DNA from: Novibacillus thermophilus | Lineage (GTDB): Bacteria > Bacillota > Bacilli > Thermoactinomycetales > Novibacillaceae | DNA: 64,000 bases | NCBI RefSeq assembly: GCF_002005165.1 | Contig: NZ_CP019699.1 | Location: 1,116,001-1,180,000, forward strand | Reading direction: 5' to 3' | Part shown: piece by piece, positions 28,467-37,429 of the stretch | How the letters are laid out: each line of letters begins with the position of its first letter | Numbering within the stretch: the stretch's first letter is position 1 | The notes under the pieces: model-generated | Database searches by the model: none | What the model was told of the DNA's origin: nothing | The model's input: the letters and a program-made list of their open reading frames with translations, nothing else | Position numbers and translations under genes: made by a program

Positions 28467-28563
28467 CGTACAAGCATGACAAGTCCCGCCATCTCAAAAA
28501 ATCATCACTGGCGCACAAGCGTGAAGTGCATGCATGAACATCCATGTGCGGACTGAATGAGTT

Positions 28564-29025
28564 TCAGCCCGCACTTAAGGTGCCACGAGGCTTTTTGTCA
28601 ATCGCTTTTCTTCCTTTGTTTTCCGCTTTTCGCTGGCGGTCCGGAGAAACCCGGATCCGGGGAGGGAAAGGTGGCGGAAATCCCCTTTCGTCTGGCCAGG
28701 CGTCTTTTCGTTGTCCAGATGGCGGTTGCGGGGGAAAAGGGGGGTGGTTGAACCCTTCTCTAAACTCCGGCGCGTTGTAGCCAGATGTCATATTGTCTGT
28801 CCCCTTCCCTGAATGCCGTTCGTAACCTTCTTCTTCGCTGAAGTGGGGAAAGGGCTCACGTCTCATCGTGTAATGGCCGGTAGAAAATCGCGGATCTAGA
28901 TCAAAGTTGTCAGAGCGGGAAGAGGCATGGTGGGGATCGTTTGATTTTAGCGTTTTGCTTAGTTCTTCTTGCACCATTTTGCGGATGAGCGATCGCAATT
29001 TTGCATAGGCCGATTTGTTCGCCAC
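28564..29025 (-). CDS. hypothetical hydrophilic proline-rich protein, divergent from cotH
   Basis: A 153-residue protein I do not recognise. The N-terminus (MANKSAYAKLRSLIRKMVQEEL) looks helical and amphipathic. The rest is low in hydrophobic residues, rich in Pro, Arg, Gly and Phe, and has a double proline patch (HPPFPPQPPSGQ, then GFPPPFPPRIR). There are no membrane segments, signal peptide or cysteines. GTG at 29025 follows GAAAGGAG. It is divergent from cotH, the place held by cotG in B. subtilis, and its upstream region has a CATATAATA box. A spore-coat or crust role is inferred from position and composition only. Confidence 0.55.
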   Translation of the reverse strand: MANKSAYAKLRSLIRKMVQEELSKTLKSNDPHHASSRSDNFDLDPRFSTGHYTMRREPFPHFSEEEGYERHSGKGTDNMTSGYNAPEFREGFNHPPFPPQPPSGQRKDAWPDERGFPPPFPPRIRVSPDRQRKAENKGRKAIDKKPRGTLSAG

Positions 29026-29063
29026 GGTGATTCACTCCTTTCGGCATGACGTCACAGATGTTG

Positions 29064-29152
29064 TATTATATGTTCACGAGAAAAAAAGGTTAAGCGCCCG
29101 GATGAAAATAGGCGTCTGACAGTTTCTGTCGGACAAAACCGGACATACGGTA
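29064..29152. promoter_or_regulatory. divergent mother-cell-type -10 boxes between cotH and its neighbour
   Basis: On the plus strand CATACGGTA (29144-29152) fits the CATAnnnTA -10 pattern of sigma-E/sigma-K promoters and lies 30 bases before the cotH start. On the minus strand CATATAATA (29072-29064) fits the same pattern for the divergent gene, though it also contains TATAAT. I see no convincing -35 elements. Confidence 0.4.
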
Positions 29153-29181
29153 TTGTGAGAGTTCCGGGGAGGTTAGCCTCT

Positions 29182-30261
29182 GTGCACACACTTCCGCACT
29201 ACGACATCTTCGTTTCTCCTCATCATCTGGCTATATTAAATCAAAATGTTTGGAGAGAAGAGACAGTACCGGCGTACATCGACTATGGCAAAGGCCCGAG
29301 ACCAATTCAGTTAAAATACCGGGGTGCCCACTCGCGGTTTTATGACAAAAAGTCGTTTTACATCAAAATGAACGAACGTGAATGGCATTTAAATGCAGAT
29401 GCCGTCGACCCGTCTCACATTCGCAGCAAATGGTCATTCGACTTGTTTGCTGCTTTATCTGTCCTTTCACCAAAAGCGGCGCACGTGACCGTATCGTTAA
29501 ATGGACAACTGCTGGGAATATACACATTGCTGGAATCGGTCGATCGCAAGTTTTTAGCCCGCCGCCGTCTTCCGGGCGGTGATGTGTACTACGCCGTCGA
29601 CAACAGAGCAAATTTCAGTATTGCGTTGAGTGGCAGTGGAAAAAAACTGAAACATGCGTTGACGGAAGGCTATGAGTTGAAGGAAAGGATCAGTCCACTT
29701 CCTTGGCGGTCGTTAGCCCGCTTTGTTTGGGAACTCAATACACTGCCAGATTTGCGGTTAGCGTCTTGGCTCAAGACGTACGTAGACGTGCCTTATTACT
29801 TGCGTTGGCTGGCAGGTATCGTGCTCACAGGCAATTTGGACGGATTTATCCACAATTACGCGTTATACCGGGACTTAAGGCGGGGAAAATGGCGGATCAT
29901 ACCGTGGGACTACGACGGCACGTGGGGAAGGGACTGTTACGGCAAACGTGCAGATGCTTCCCAAGTCCCGCTGTTCGGGTACAATCGCCTGACGGAACGG
30001 GTGCTGTCAGTTCCACCCTTCCGGCGCCACTATTTGAAACTCATGGCCGCCTTACTAGACGGTTACTTTACGCCCAAGCACATGATGCAGCACGCTCTCT
30101 CGCTCATGTCGAGAGTCCGTCCAGCCGTTAGCAACGCAGCGGGCGGCAGAAGGGAGATCGTTCAGCGCTTTGATGCCGAAGCTGACGTGTTCCGCTCTTA
30201 CATCATCCAACGTCGTCAATTTTTAAAACGCGAACTGTCAAAACAGATGTCAATAGGATAG
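29182..30261 (+). CDS. cotH: spore coat protein kinase CotH
   Basis: CotH is an atypical protein kinase that phosphorylates coat proteins (CotB and CotG in B. subtilis) and organises the outer coat. 359 aa. LPHYDIFVSPHHLA and NVWREETVPA match the N-terminus of CotH. IPWDYDGTWGRDCYG carries the DxDxxxxR-type metal-binding residues of the kinase active site. GTG at 29182 follows GGGGAGG (29166-29172); an upstream GTG at 29155 lacks a site. The gene has a sigma-E/K-like -10 box upstream and a divergent neighbour that may encode one of its substrates. Confidence 0.88.
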   Translation: MHTLPHYDIFVSPHHLAILNQNVWREETVPAYIDYGKGPRPIQLKYRGAHSRFYDKKSFYIKMNEREWHLNADAVDPSHIRSKWSFDLFAALSVLSPKAAHVTVSLNGQLLGIYTLLESVDRKFLARRRLPGGDVYYAVDNRANFSIALSGSGKKLKHALTEGYELKERISPLPWRSLARFVWELNTLPDLRLASWLKTYVDVPYYLRWLAGIVLTGNLDGFIHNYALYRDLRRGKWRIIPWDYDGTWGRDCYGKRADASQVPLFGYNRLTERVLSVPPFRRHYLKLMAALLDGYFTPKHMMQHALSLMSRVRPAVSNAAGGRREIVQRFDAEADVFRSYIIQRRQFLKRELSKQMSIG

Positions 30262-30268
30262 AGACGTG

Positions 30269-30297
30269 TTTTAACATCCCCCACGGTATGGTATACT
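30269..30297 (+). promoter_or_regulatory. possible promoter of the HIT gene
   Basis: TTTTAA (30269-30274), 17 bases, TATACT (30292-30297), 33 bases before the GTG start. The -10 box is good and the -35 box poor. Confidence 0.4.
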
Positions 30298-30329
30298 CCC
30301 AAATGAGACGAGGCAAAGGGGGGATGTTT

Positions 30330-30674
30330 GTGAGTGATTGTGTATTTTGCAAAATCGTGTCCGGAGAGCTGCCGAGTCAAAAGGTGTACGAGGACGACCG
30401 AGTGCTCGCCTTTGAAGACATTTCACCTGCCGCACCTGTCCATGTCTTGATTATTCCAAAGAAACACATTCCATCGATTATGCACCTGAAGGAAGAAGAC
30501 CTTCCGCTCATTCAAGACATTCACCGGGTGGGGCAACAGGTGGCAGATCAATTAGGCGTCTCCCAAAAAGGCTTCCGCCTGGTGAACAACTGTGGCGAAG
30601 ACGGTGGGCAGACCGTCGATCACCTTCACTACCACTTGCTGGGAGGACGTCACCTCAGTTGGCCGCCGGGTTAA
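30330..30674 (+). CDS. HIT-family nucleotide-binding protein
   Basis: A histidine-triad hydrolase of the Hint/PKCI group, acting on nucleoside phosphoramidates or dinucleotides; 114 aa. CVFCKIVSGELPSQKVYEDD opens the protein with the conserved Cys pair, and the catalytic triad is in DHLHYHLLGGRHLSWPPG. GTG at 30330 has a well-spaced AAAGGGGGG; the ATG at 30324 is too close to it. In many Firmicutes this gene lies directly before rpsU, as here. Confidence 0.93.
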   Translation: MSDCVFCKIVSGELPSQKVYEDDRVLAFEDISPAAPVHVLIIPKKHIPSIMHLKEEDLPLIQDIHRVGQQVADQLGVSQKGFRLVNNCGEDGGQTVDHLHYHLLGGRHLSWPPG

Positions 30675-30681
30675 AGGATTG

Positions 30682-30711
30682 TTGACACTTTATTAACATT
30701 GTGTCTATAAT
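30682..30711 (+). promoter_or_regulatory. promoter of rpsU-yqeY
   Basis: TTGACA (30682-30687), 18 bases, TATAAT (30706-30711): both hexamers perfect. An untranslated leader of about 95 bases follows before rpsU. Confidence 0.85.
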
Positions 30712-30811
30712 ATACTGGATATATTGTGGAATCGAGGGGCACAGTGGCAAAACGCTTGTAAACGATTTGCTGGTGGTCTCCATGCGGTTTCCCACGGAGG
30801 GAGGTAATATC

Positions 30812-30985
30812 ATGGCTGAGACACGAGTTCGTAAAAATGAGTCGCTCGACAGCGCCCTTCGCCGCTTCAAAAGATCTTGTGCCAAGTCCGGGGTTATGTC
30901 AGAAGTGAGAAAGCGCAAATACTACGAAAAACCGAGTGTCAAGCGGAAGAAGAAATCGGAAGCGGCGCGCAAGCGCAAGTTTTAG
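30812..30985 (+). CDS. rpsU: 30S ribosomal protein S21
   Basis: S21, 57 aa, a small basic protein of the 30S platform. It begins [20 protein letters not shown] and ends with a Lys/Arg-rich tail ([16 protein letters not shown]). ATG at 30812 follows GGAGGGAGGT. The open frame extends upstream, but the family start is clear. yqeY follows after 12 bases, as in B. subtilis. Confidence 0.97.
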   Translation: MAETRVRKNESLDSALRRFKRSCAKSGVMSEVRKRKYYEKPSVKRKKKSEAARKRKF

Positions 30986-30997
30986 GAGGTAAACGGC

Positions 30998-31444
30998 TTG
31001 TCTCTTTCGGAACGTCTCGTACAGGACATGAAGGCGGCGATGAAGGCAAAAGATAAAGATACGCTGAGTGTCATTCGCACTGTTCGCGCTTCGATCAAGA
31101 ACAGAGAAATTGAACGCGGAAGTGAATTGAGCGACGAGGACATTACGGACGTGCTCTCCCGCGAATTAAAACAGCGTAACGATTCCCTCCAAGAATTTAA
31201 AAAAGCTGGAAGAGAAGATTTGGTAACTAAAACGGAACGGGAGATCACCGTTTTAAAATGTTATCTGCCGGAACCGTTGAGTGAGGAAGCTTTGCGCAAG
31301 CTGGTAAAAGAAACGGTGAAGGAAGTCGGTGCCAACACGAGAGCGGATATGGGGAAAGTGATGTCCGCCTTGATGCCGAACGTAAAGGGCAGGGCGGACG
31401 GAAAGCTCGTTAACCGCCTTGTTCAAGAAGAACTGACGAAATAA
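30998..31444 (+). CDS. yqeY: GatB/YqeY domain protein
   Basis: YqeY, 148 aa, shares the C-terminal tRNA-binding domain of GatB and is thought to contact tRNA; its exact role is unknown. MSLSERLVQDMKAAMKAKDK and REITVLKCYLPEPLSEEAL are family signatures, and ADMGKVMSALMPNVKGRADG closes the domain. TTG at 30998 follows GGAGGT. It is co-transcribed with rpsU and ends at an intrinsic terminator. Confidence 0.94.
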   Translation: MSLSERLVQDMKAAMKAKDKDTLSVIRTVRASIKNREIERGSELSDEDITDVLSRELKQRNDSLQEFKKAGREDLVTKTEREITVLKCYLPEPLSEEALRKLVKETVKEVGANTRADMGKVMSALMPNVKGRADGKLVNRLVQEELTK

Positions 31445-31463
31445 CGGGTTCGAAGTGACAAGA

Positions 31464-31498
31464 AACGGAGAGGATTTTCTTTCTCTCCGTTTTGTTAT
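31464..31498 (+). terminator. terminator of rpsU-yqeY
   Basis: AACGGAGAG (31464-31472) pairs with CTCTCCGTT (31483-31491), followed by TTGTTAT. Stem of nine pairs. Confidence 0.8.
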
Positions 31499-31560
31499 AC
31501 TAAATAAAGGCGGTGAAACGTTTTAACGGGGTGAACGTATACCCTGTTGGGGGTGACAAC

Positions 31561-32907
31561 ATGGGGAAAGCGCGGCTGTGGACATGTCTGTGTCTCGTCA
31601 TTTTTTCAGGGACCGTAATGCTGGGACAAGCTCAATCGCAAGGCGAAGGAAAGACTGGTTTGGTCTACTGGATTCCTCTTAACCAAACGATTGAACAAGG
31701 TTTGACAGCTTACTTAGAAAGGACGTTCTCTGAAGCGGAGGAAGCGGCGGCTGACGCGATTGTCGTTGAAATGGACACCCTCGGCGGTGAAGTGAACGCC
31801 GCTTTAGACATCGGAAAGCTGATCGGACATTCTGACATACCCGTCTCGATGTATATCAAAGGAGAGGCCATTTCAGCGGGAGCTTACATAGCGTTAAACG
31901 CCGACACAATCTTCATGACGCCGTCGAGTGCCATTGGCGCGGCAGAACCGCGCCTCATAACCGGTGAAACGGCAGATCCGAAGACAGTCGCGTTTTGGGC
32001 ATCCAACATGCGTGCGGCCGCAGAGGCCAACGGGCGAGATCCCGACATCGCTGAAGCAATGGTTGACCGGAATATCGCGATTGAAGGGTTGACGGAAAGA
32101 GGAGAGTTGGTCAGCCTCTCAGCCAACGAGGCAGTGGAGTACGGAATGGCCGACAACATTGTCCAAAATCAACAGGACGTGCTGGACGAGATCGGGTATC
32201 CTAAAGCCAGTGTTGTGGAGATGGACATGACTCCCGCCGAGCGGCTGGCGCGAATTCTGACCAGCCCGTATGTCGTGCCAATCCTTTTCCTCATAGGATT
32301 AATCGGGATCGGGATCGAACTGTTTACGCCCGGCTTCGGATTTCCTGGCGTCCTCGGTCTGTTGGCGTTCGGGTTGTACTTTTTCGGTCATTTTATTGCC
32401 GGCTTTGCCGGTGTCGAAACAGTCGCTCTTTTGGTCGCCGGGATTGTCCTCATTTTGCTCGAGCTGTTTGTCCCCGGCGGCATACTAGGCGTCCTCGGGT
32501 TTATCGCGCTCATTACAGGTATCATCATGGCCGCTTTCGATGCGATGTTTGGGATCGTCTCGCTCATGATCGCCATGGTGGTGTCTGCGGTCATTCTCGT
32601 GCTGTCTGCGAGGTACTTCGGCACGCGGGGGACGTGGCGCAAACTCACCCTCACTGACCGACAGCAAAACGAAGCAGGGTACGTCTCTTCCCGCTCCTAT
32701 AAGGAGTTGGAAGGGAAGAGGGGCATGTCTGTCACACCGCTGCGTCCTTCCGGCATCATGATGTTAGACGGAAAACGGTACGACGTTGTCAGCGAAGGGG
32801 CGTTTGTCGCTGCCAACCAACCGGTGGTGGTCGTTCAGGTAGAGGGATCCCGCATCGTCGTTCGACCGTCAGGCGAAACGGTACAATTTCACCACAACGA
32901 ATCATAG
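31561..32907 (+). CDS. yqeZ: NfeD-family membrane-bound serine protease (YqeZ)
   Basis: An NfeD1-type protein of 448 aa. It has a signal peptide (about 1-27), a ClpP-like protease domain with the probable catalytic Ser in [14 protein letters not shown], and four to five membrane helices (about 240-365). The C-terminal OB-fold NfeD domain reads [32 protein letters not shown]. Such proteins pair with SPFH-family flotillins; here floA follows after 13 bases. ATG at 31561 follows GGGGGTGA. The module is thought to act in membrane microdomain organisation and stress tolerance. Confidence 0.92.
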   Translation: MGKARLWTCLCLVIFSGTVMLGQAQSQGEGKTGLVYWIPLNQTIEQGLTAYLERTFSEAEEAAADAIVVEMDTLGGEVNAALDIGKLIGHSDIPVSMYIKGEAISAGAYIALNADTIFMTPSSAIGAAEPRLITGETADPKTVAFWASNMRAAAEANGRDPDIAEAMVDRNIAIEGLTERGELVSLSANEAVEYGMADNIVQNQQDVLDEIGYPKASVVEMDMTPAERLARILTSPYVVPILFLIGLIGIGIELFTPGFGFPGVLGLLAFGLYFFGHFIAGFAGVETVALLVAGIVLILLELFVPGGILGVLGFIALITGIIMAAFDAMFGIVSLMIAMVVSAVILVLSARYFGTRGTWRKLTLTDRQQNEAGYVSSRSYKELEGKRGMSVTPLRPSGIMMLDGKRYDVVSEGAFVAANQPVVVVQVEGSRIVVRPSGETVQFHHNES

Positions 32908-32920
32908 GAGGTTTTTGTTC

Positions 32921-33922
32921 ATGGGTTCAAGTTTGCTCGTCGTTCTCTTTTTTGGAGCCCTCGCTATTATCGCGTTGGGCATCTTGTTCACGTTTGTCCC
33001 CGTCATGTTGTGGATTTCAGCCCTCGCGTCGGGTGTTCGGGTGGGCATCTTTACACTGGTCGGGATGCGTTTGCGTCGGATTGTGCCGTCGCGTATCATT
33101 AACCCGCTCATTAAAGCCTACAAGGCAGGACTGGACATTACCATCAACCAATTGGAAACGCACTACTTGGCGGGCGGCAACGTCGACCGCGTCGTCGACG
33201 CCCTCGTCGCTGCCCAGCGGGCGAACATTGACCTTATGTTTTCCCGTGCGGCAGCCATTGACCTGGCAGGCCGAGATGTTCTGGAAGCCGTGCAGATGAG
33301 CGTCAATCCGAAAGTGATTGAAACTCCGAAGGTGTCAGCAGTGGCGAAGGACGGCATCGAAGTCATCGTCAAAGCGAGGGTGACCGTGCGTGCGAACATT
33401 GACCGATTGGTCGGAGGAGCCGGCGAAGAGACGATTATTGCCCGTGTCGGCGAGGGAATCGTCACGACAAACGGTTCCGCGGAGTCGCATAAAGACGTGT
33501 TGGAAAATCCGGACCTGATCTCAAACACGGTGCTGGAAAAAGGGCTGGATTCTGGGACGGCGTTTGAAATTTTGTCCATAGACATAGCAGATGTCGATGT
33601 CGGGAAAAATATCGGAGCCAAACTGCAAACAGACCAGGCCGAAGCGGACAAACAAATTGCACAAGCAAAAGCGGAAGAGCGCCGTGCCATGGCGGTCGCC
33701 AAAGAGCAGGAGATGAAAGCTCGCGTCGAAGAAATGCGGGCGAAAGTCGTTGAAGCTGAAGCCCTTGTACCAGAAGCGATGGCTGAAGCGCTGCGCTCCG
33801 GAAAACTCGGTGTCATGGATTATTACAACATGCAAAACATCATGGCGGACACAGATATGCGGGAAGCGATCGGCCGTGGGGACAACAGCGACAACGGGGA
33901 AGACAACGGTCAAATAACTTGA
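32921..33922 (+). CDS. floA: flotillin-like protein FloA
   Basis: FloA (YqfA) is an SPFH/flotillin-like scaffold of functional membrane microdomains; 333 aa. Two N-terminal hydrophobic stretches (about 3-25 and 27-50) form the membrane hairpin, followed by [21 protein letters not shown] coiled-coil of EA repeats (about 225-285) precedes a flexible acidic tail. ATG at 32921 follows AGGAGG; the TTG at 32915 is too close to it. It lies downstream of its NfeD partner, as in B. subtilis. Confidence 0.95.
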   Translation: MGSSLLVVLFFGALAIIALGILFTFVPVMLWISALASGVRVGIFTLVGMRLRRIVPSRIINPLIKAYKAGLDITINQLETHYLAGGNVDRVVDALVAAQRANIDLMFSRAAAIDLAGRDVLEAVQMSVNPKVIETPKVSAVAKDGIEVIVKARVTVRANIDRLVGGAGEETIIARVGEGIVTTNGSAESHKDVLENPDLISNTVLEKGLDSGTAFEILSIDIADVDVGKNIGAKLQTDQAEADKQIAQAKAEERRAMAVAKEQEMKARVEEMRAKVVEAEALVPEAMAEALRSGKLGVMDYYNMQNIMADTDMREAIGRGDNSDNGEDNGQIT

Positions 33923-33933
33923 GGTGACGCGCT

Positions 33934-34497
33934 GTGTTAGACTTTTTTCTGGACAATTGGCTCGTGACGCTCATCATGCTCTGGTTCCTGTTCGGCTTGT
34001 TCGGCCAAGGGAATCGTCAAAAAGCTGAGAGACAGCACCAACACCCCGCAGCCGAAAAAAGGCGCCGCGAACTGCAAAAACAACAAGATGTGCTGCGCAC
34101 TGAAGCTGAGCGCAAGAAGCGTGAGATTACCGAAAGTGTGAAGCGTGTGGCCGAGCAGTTGGAAGGCCGTATGGAGGACGCGCGGGAAACACTTGAGGTG
34201 CAGTCACAAGAAACAGAGGAAACAGAAAAATTAACGGACGACGATTCACGTTACGTGAGGGAAGACCCAAAACCGTATCAGCTGGAAACGCCTTCCCCTT
34301 ATGAACAGAAAGTGGAAAAACCTTATCGCCGGCCCAATACCCATCCTTACCGCCCCGAGCGTCAAACGGTTGTCAACGCGTTTCCGATCGACTGGGATTC
34401 GCTGAAACGAGGGGTCATTTGGGCGGAAATACTCGGCAAGCCGCGGGCAAAACGTCCGTACCGCCCCCCTTACGTAAGCCGAGATTCTCTGCGTTGA
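33934..34497 (+). CDS. hypothetical membrane-anchored coiled-coil protein
   Basis: A 187-residue protein without an assigned function. It has one N-terminal membrane segment (about 3-24, DFFLDNWLVTLIMLWFLFGLF) and a charged coiled-coil region (about 30-85). After a linker rich in Pro and Tyr comes a conserved-looking C-terminus, LKRGVIWAEILGKPRAKRPY. GTG at 33934 follows GAGGTGA, 11 bases after floA, so it is likely translated with the NfeD-flotillin pair and may belong to that membrane module. In B. subtilis yqfB holds this place, but I do not see clear similarity. Confidence 0.65.
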   Translation: MLDFFLDNWLVTLIMLWFLFGLFGQGNRQKAERQHQHPAAEKRRRELQKQQDVLRTEAERKKREITESVKRVAEQLEGRMEDARETLEVQSQETEETEKLTDDDSRYVREDPKPYQLETPSPYEQKVEKPYRRPNTHPYRPERQTVVNAFPIDWDSLKRGVIWAEILGKPRAKRPYRPPYVSRDSLR

Positions 34498-34552
34498 CTG
34501 TCTTGTCTGTCCTGCTGCAGTTACAAATTGCCTCGCCAGACAACAATTGTCC

Positions 34553-34582
34553 TGATGTTCCCCCTTCCTGCGACTCATACTA
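34553..34582 (+). promoter_or_regulatory. forespore sigma-G promoter of the SASP gene
   Basis: CATACTA (34576-34582) is the sigma-G -10 consensus. A -35-like TGATGT (34553-34558) lies 17 bases upstream. This fits forespore expression of a small acid-soluble protein. Confidence 0.7.
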
Positions 34583-34602
34583 GGAGCAGAGGGGGTGAAG
34601 AG

Positions 34603-34794
34603 ATGCCGCGCAGTACGAACCGGTTGTTAGTGCCGGGTGCGGAGCAAGTCATTGAACAATTTAAGGTCGAGATAGCGTCCGAATTCGGTGTCCACCTCGG
34701 GGCAGAGAGTACGTCTCGGGCGAACGGCTCTGTCGGAGGGGAGATGACGAAACGGCTAGTCCAACAGGCTGAACAACAACAAAGTGGGTCATAA
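34603..34794 (+). CDS. alpha/beta-type small acid-soluble spore protein
   Basis: A 63-residue SASP that coats and protects spore DNA. The first family motif contains the GPR cleavage region ([11 protein letters not shown]), and the second is [11 protein letters not shown]-like ([22 protein letters not shown]). ATG at 34603 follows GGGGGTGA. It has its own sigma-G-like promoter and a terminator. It is degraded at germination by GPR, whose gene is at 8170. Confidence 0.95.
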   Translation: MPRSTNRLLVPGAEQVIEQFKVEIASEFGVHLGAESTSRANGSVGGEMTKRLVQQAEQQQSGS

Positions 34795-34809
34795 TTGCTT
34801 TACTGGAAA

Positions 34810-34839
34810 AGTGGTCCAATTGTCGGGCCGCTTTTTTTC
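34810..34839 (+). terminator. terminator of the SASP gene
   Basis: AGTGGTCC (34810-34817) pairs with GGGCCGCT (34825-34832), including two G-U pairs, then a T-run. Confidence 0.8.
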
Positions 34840-34890
34840 ATAAATGCTGTCACTTACGCATATGGGTAAGGAGACGGGGAGGAATGTGCG

Positions 34891-35184
34891 ATGCGCTCGT
34901 TTAGACGTAAAGTGCGTCAGTTGACATCGGAACTGTTCGATCTTCCACAAGACGTCGCGTTAAACGTTCCCAGAATGACGTTGGTCGGTTCCGTACAGCT
35001 GTACGTTGAAAACCACCGCGGCGTGTCACACTTCTCCGATCGCGCTTTACACGTGAAAATCAATAACGGCGAATTGAGAATTTTGGGAGAACAGCTCAAA
35101 ATTCGTGCCATTTATCCTGAAGAAGTGTTAATCGAGGGGCGAATCACGAGCCTTTCGTTTAAAGAGACGGGACAAGGAATGTAA
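34891..35184 (+). CDS. yqfC: sporulation protein YqfC
   Basis: YqfC, 97 aa, is a conserved sporulation protein of the YabP/YqfC family made in the mother cell under sigma-E. LDLPQDVALNVPRMTLVG-like (here LFDLPQDVALNVPRMTLVG), VENHRGVSHFSD and ALHVKINNGELRILGE are typical. ATG at 34891 follows GGGAGGA. yqfD follows immediately, and the pair is needed for efficient sporulation in B. subtilis. Confidence 0.9.
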   Translation: MRSFRRKVRQLTSELFDLPQDVALNVPRMTLVGSVQLYVENHRGVSHFSDRALHVKINNGELRILGEQLKIRAIYPEEVLIEGRITSLSFKETGQGM

Positions 35185-35224
35185 CCGAAAAACGTTGGGC
35201 GAAAGCATAAAGGGGAGAGTTAGG

Positions 35225-36451
35225 TTGCGCGGGAATAAGTTGACCTCCTTCTTCAACGGGTACGTCACGGTTGAACTAATTGGCGGCAATGTCAGTGCAC
35301 TGATCAACGCCGCTCAGGCAGCCGGTGTCGTCATTTGGGATATTTCATGGCAAAAAAAGGGACACGCTGTCTGTTCTTTGCCAGTGCGCGATTTCCGTCG
35401 GTTTCGAAAAATTGCCCGCTCCGCTGGAGTAAAATTCCACATTTTGCACAAACACGGTTTTCCTTTTATTCTCGTCAGACTTGAAAAACGAAAGTTTTTT
35501 GTATTCGGCTTTATTATATTTCTCATCGGCCTTGTGGCGGCAAGTAATGTGGTGTGGGATGTGGACGTCGAAGGGAACGACACAGTTCCCGATGAGGAAG
35601 TCATTCGTTTAGCCCGGGAAGCAGGCGTTTACCCAGGGCAGTGGCAATTTCGCCTCGAAGACAACGACACGATCCAGCGAAAGTTAATGCTCGAACTGAG
35701 TGACGCGTCGTGGGTGGGTGTCCGCATTCAAGGGACGAGGGCCATTATTACCGTTGTGGAAAAAAGAAAAGTCGACGATCGAGAGCGAGAAGAGAACAGC
35801 GGCGGACCGTACGATTTAGTCGCCAGTCGATCGGCGACGATCGCCGACTTGTCTGGTGTTCAGTCCGGAAGAGTGCTCGTCGAGTACAATCAGGCCGTAA
35901 AAAAGGGACAAAGGCTCGTCTCCGGTATCTACGGCAACGATGAGAGTGAGTCCCAAATGATAGCCGGAGCGAAGGGAGTCGTGATCGGAGAGACGTGGTA
36001 TGAGACGACAGTCGCTGTTCCGCTGCAGCAGGAGAGAATAGTGTACACAGGCGAACGCGAGATCAGCCGTTACCCGTACATCGGACGCTGGTCGCTTCGC
36101 ATGCCGCTGTTAGAGAAGGTTTCGTATGATCAGTACGATACCGTCCGACGCGTCAAAACGCTCCACTTTCGCCAGTGGAAATTGCCGTTCGGCATGATCG
36201 AAGCAGAACATATGGAGACGAACAGAGAAAAAGTGGTGTACCCGGTTCGCGAGGCTGAACAGCTGGCACTAGCGCGGGCAGAACAAGATGTGTTGAGCAG
36301 GCTCGGTCCGCACGGTTCCATTCAGTCGAGCAAAATTTTGCAGAAAGACGTGAAGGATGGTAAAGTGATGTTAAAGATTCTGTTCACCGTCCGTGAAAAC
36401 ATTGCGGAACAACGCCCAATTTTGTTAGAGAAAAGCGAGGACGATACATGA
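35225..36451 (+). CDS. yqfD: sporulation protein YqfD
   Basis: YqfD, 408 aa, is the membrane partner of YqfC. One membrane segment at about 90-110 (FFVFGFIIFLIGLVAASNVVW) is followed by an extracytoplasmic region beginning DVDVEGNDTVPDEEVI, which resembles a POTRA-like fold. TTG at 35225 follows AAGGGGAGAG and gives the usual N-terminus. The TTG at 35195 would add ten residues without support. The stop overlaps phoH in an ATGA junction. Confidence 0.9.
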   Translation: MRGNKLTSFFNGYVTVELIGGNVSALINAAQAAGVVIWDISWQKKGHAVCSLPVRDFRRFRKIARSAGVKFHILHKHGFPFILVRLEKRKFFVFGFIIFLIGLVAASNVVWDVDVEGNDTVPDEEVIRLAREAGVYPGQWQFRLEDNDTIQRKLMLELSDASWVGVRIQGTRAIITVVEKRKVDDREREENSGGPYDLVASRSATIADLSGVQSGRVLVEYNQAVKKGQRLVSGIYGNDESESQMIAGAKGVVIGETWYETTVAVPLQQERIVYTGEREISRYPYIGRWSLRMPLLEKVSYDQYDTVRRVKTLHFRQWKLPFGMIEAEHMETNREKVVYPVREAEQLALARAEQDVLSRLGPHGSIQSSKILQKDVKDGKVMLKILFTVRENIAEQRPILLEKSEDDT

Positions 36452-37416
36452 CCGACGCGTTAAAAATACAGTTGGCGGACACGTCCGAAAGTCAAGCGCT
36501 TTTTGGTCCGCACGATCATTTGCTCAAAATTGTCGAAGAGGAGACCGAGGCCAGAATAGTCGCTCGGGGCACAGAAATTGCCATCTACGGACCGCGGGAA
36601 GAGCAAGAGCGATTGGAACAGTTGTTTGAGGCGCTCTTGTCGCTGATCAGGAAAGGAATAGCGGTGACAGAACGCGATGTGCGATATGCGGCGGAGATGG
36701 CGCGCCAAGGCAAAGTCTACGAACTCGTGGACTTGTATGAAGTCGAGATTGGAAGAACTTATAAGGGGCAGGTGATTCGCCCCCAAACGCTGGGACAGCG
36801 CCACTACATATCGGCGATAAAAAAACACGACATCGTGTTCGGCATCGGACCTGCCGGAACTGGGAAAACGTTTTTGGCCGTCGTGTTCGCCGTCATGGCA
36901 TTAAAGCAAAATGCGGTTAAACGCATCGTTTTAACGCGCCCGGCAGTGGAAGCAGGTGAAAATCTCGGGTTTTTGCCCGGTGATCTACAGGAAAAAGTGG
37001 ATCCGTACTTGCGGCCTTTGTACGACGCTCTTTACTATGTTTTGGGTGCGGAACCAGTAACTAAACTGATCGAGCGCAGGACGATAGAAATTGCGCCCCT
37101 CGCTTACATGCGTGGACGGACGCTTGACGATTCTTTTGTCATACTGGATGAAGCGCAAAATACGACGCCGGAACAGATGAAAATGTTTTTAACCCGATTA
37201 GGGTACGGTTCCCAAATGATCGTCACAGGGGACATCACCCAAATCGATTTACCTCACGGCAAAAAATCGGGTTTGATGGAAGCAGAACGCATTTTGGGTT
37301 CCATTGACGGCATTGCGTTTGTCCACCTGACAGAAGAAGATGTCGTACGCAATGCCCTTGTACAGAAAATTATTGAGGCGTATGCATCAGCTGATCGGGG
37401 GGCTTTTCACGAATAA
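36448..37416 (+). CDS. phoH: PhoH family ATPase
   Basis: A 322-residue PhoH (YqfE-type, PhoH1) protein, a P-loop ATPase associated with RNA metabolism. An N-terminal KH-like region precedes Walker A (GIGPAGTGKTFLAVVFAVMA, about 130) and Walker B (SFVILDEAQNTTPEQ). RLGYGSQMIVTGDITQIDLP is the family signature. ATG at 36448 overlaps the yqfD stop. It forms a conserved block with pgpH and ybeY. Confidence 0.95.
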   Translation: MTDALKIQLADTSESQALFGPHDHLLKIVEEETEARIVARGTEIAIYGPREEQERLEQLFEALLSLIRKGIAVTERDVRYAAEMARQGKVYELVDLYEVEIGRTYKGQVIRPQTLGQRHYISAIKKHDIVFGIGPAGTGKTFLAVVFAVMALKQNAVKRIVLTRPAVEAGENLGFLPGDLQEKVDPYLRPLYDALYYVLGAEPVTKLIERRTIEIAPLAYMRGRTLDDSFVILDEAQNTTPEQMKMFLTRLGYGSQMIVTGDITQIDLPHGKKSGLMEAERILGSIDGIAFVHLTEEDVVRNALVQKIIEAYASADRGAFHE

Positions 37417-37429
37417 GGGGCTAAGACAG

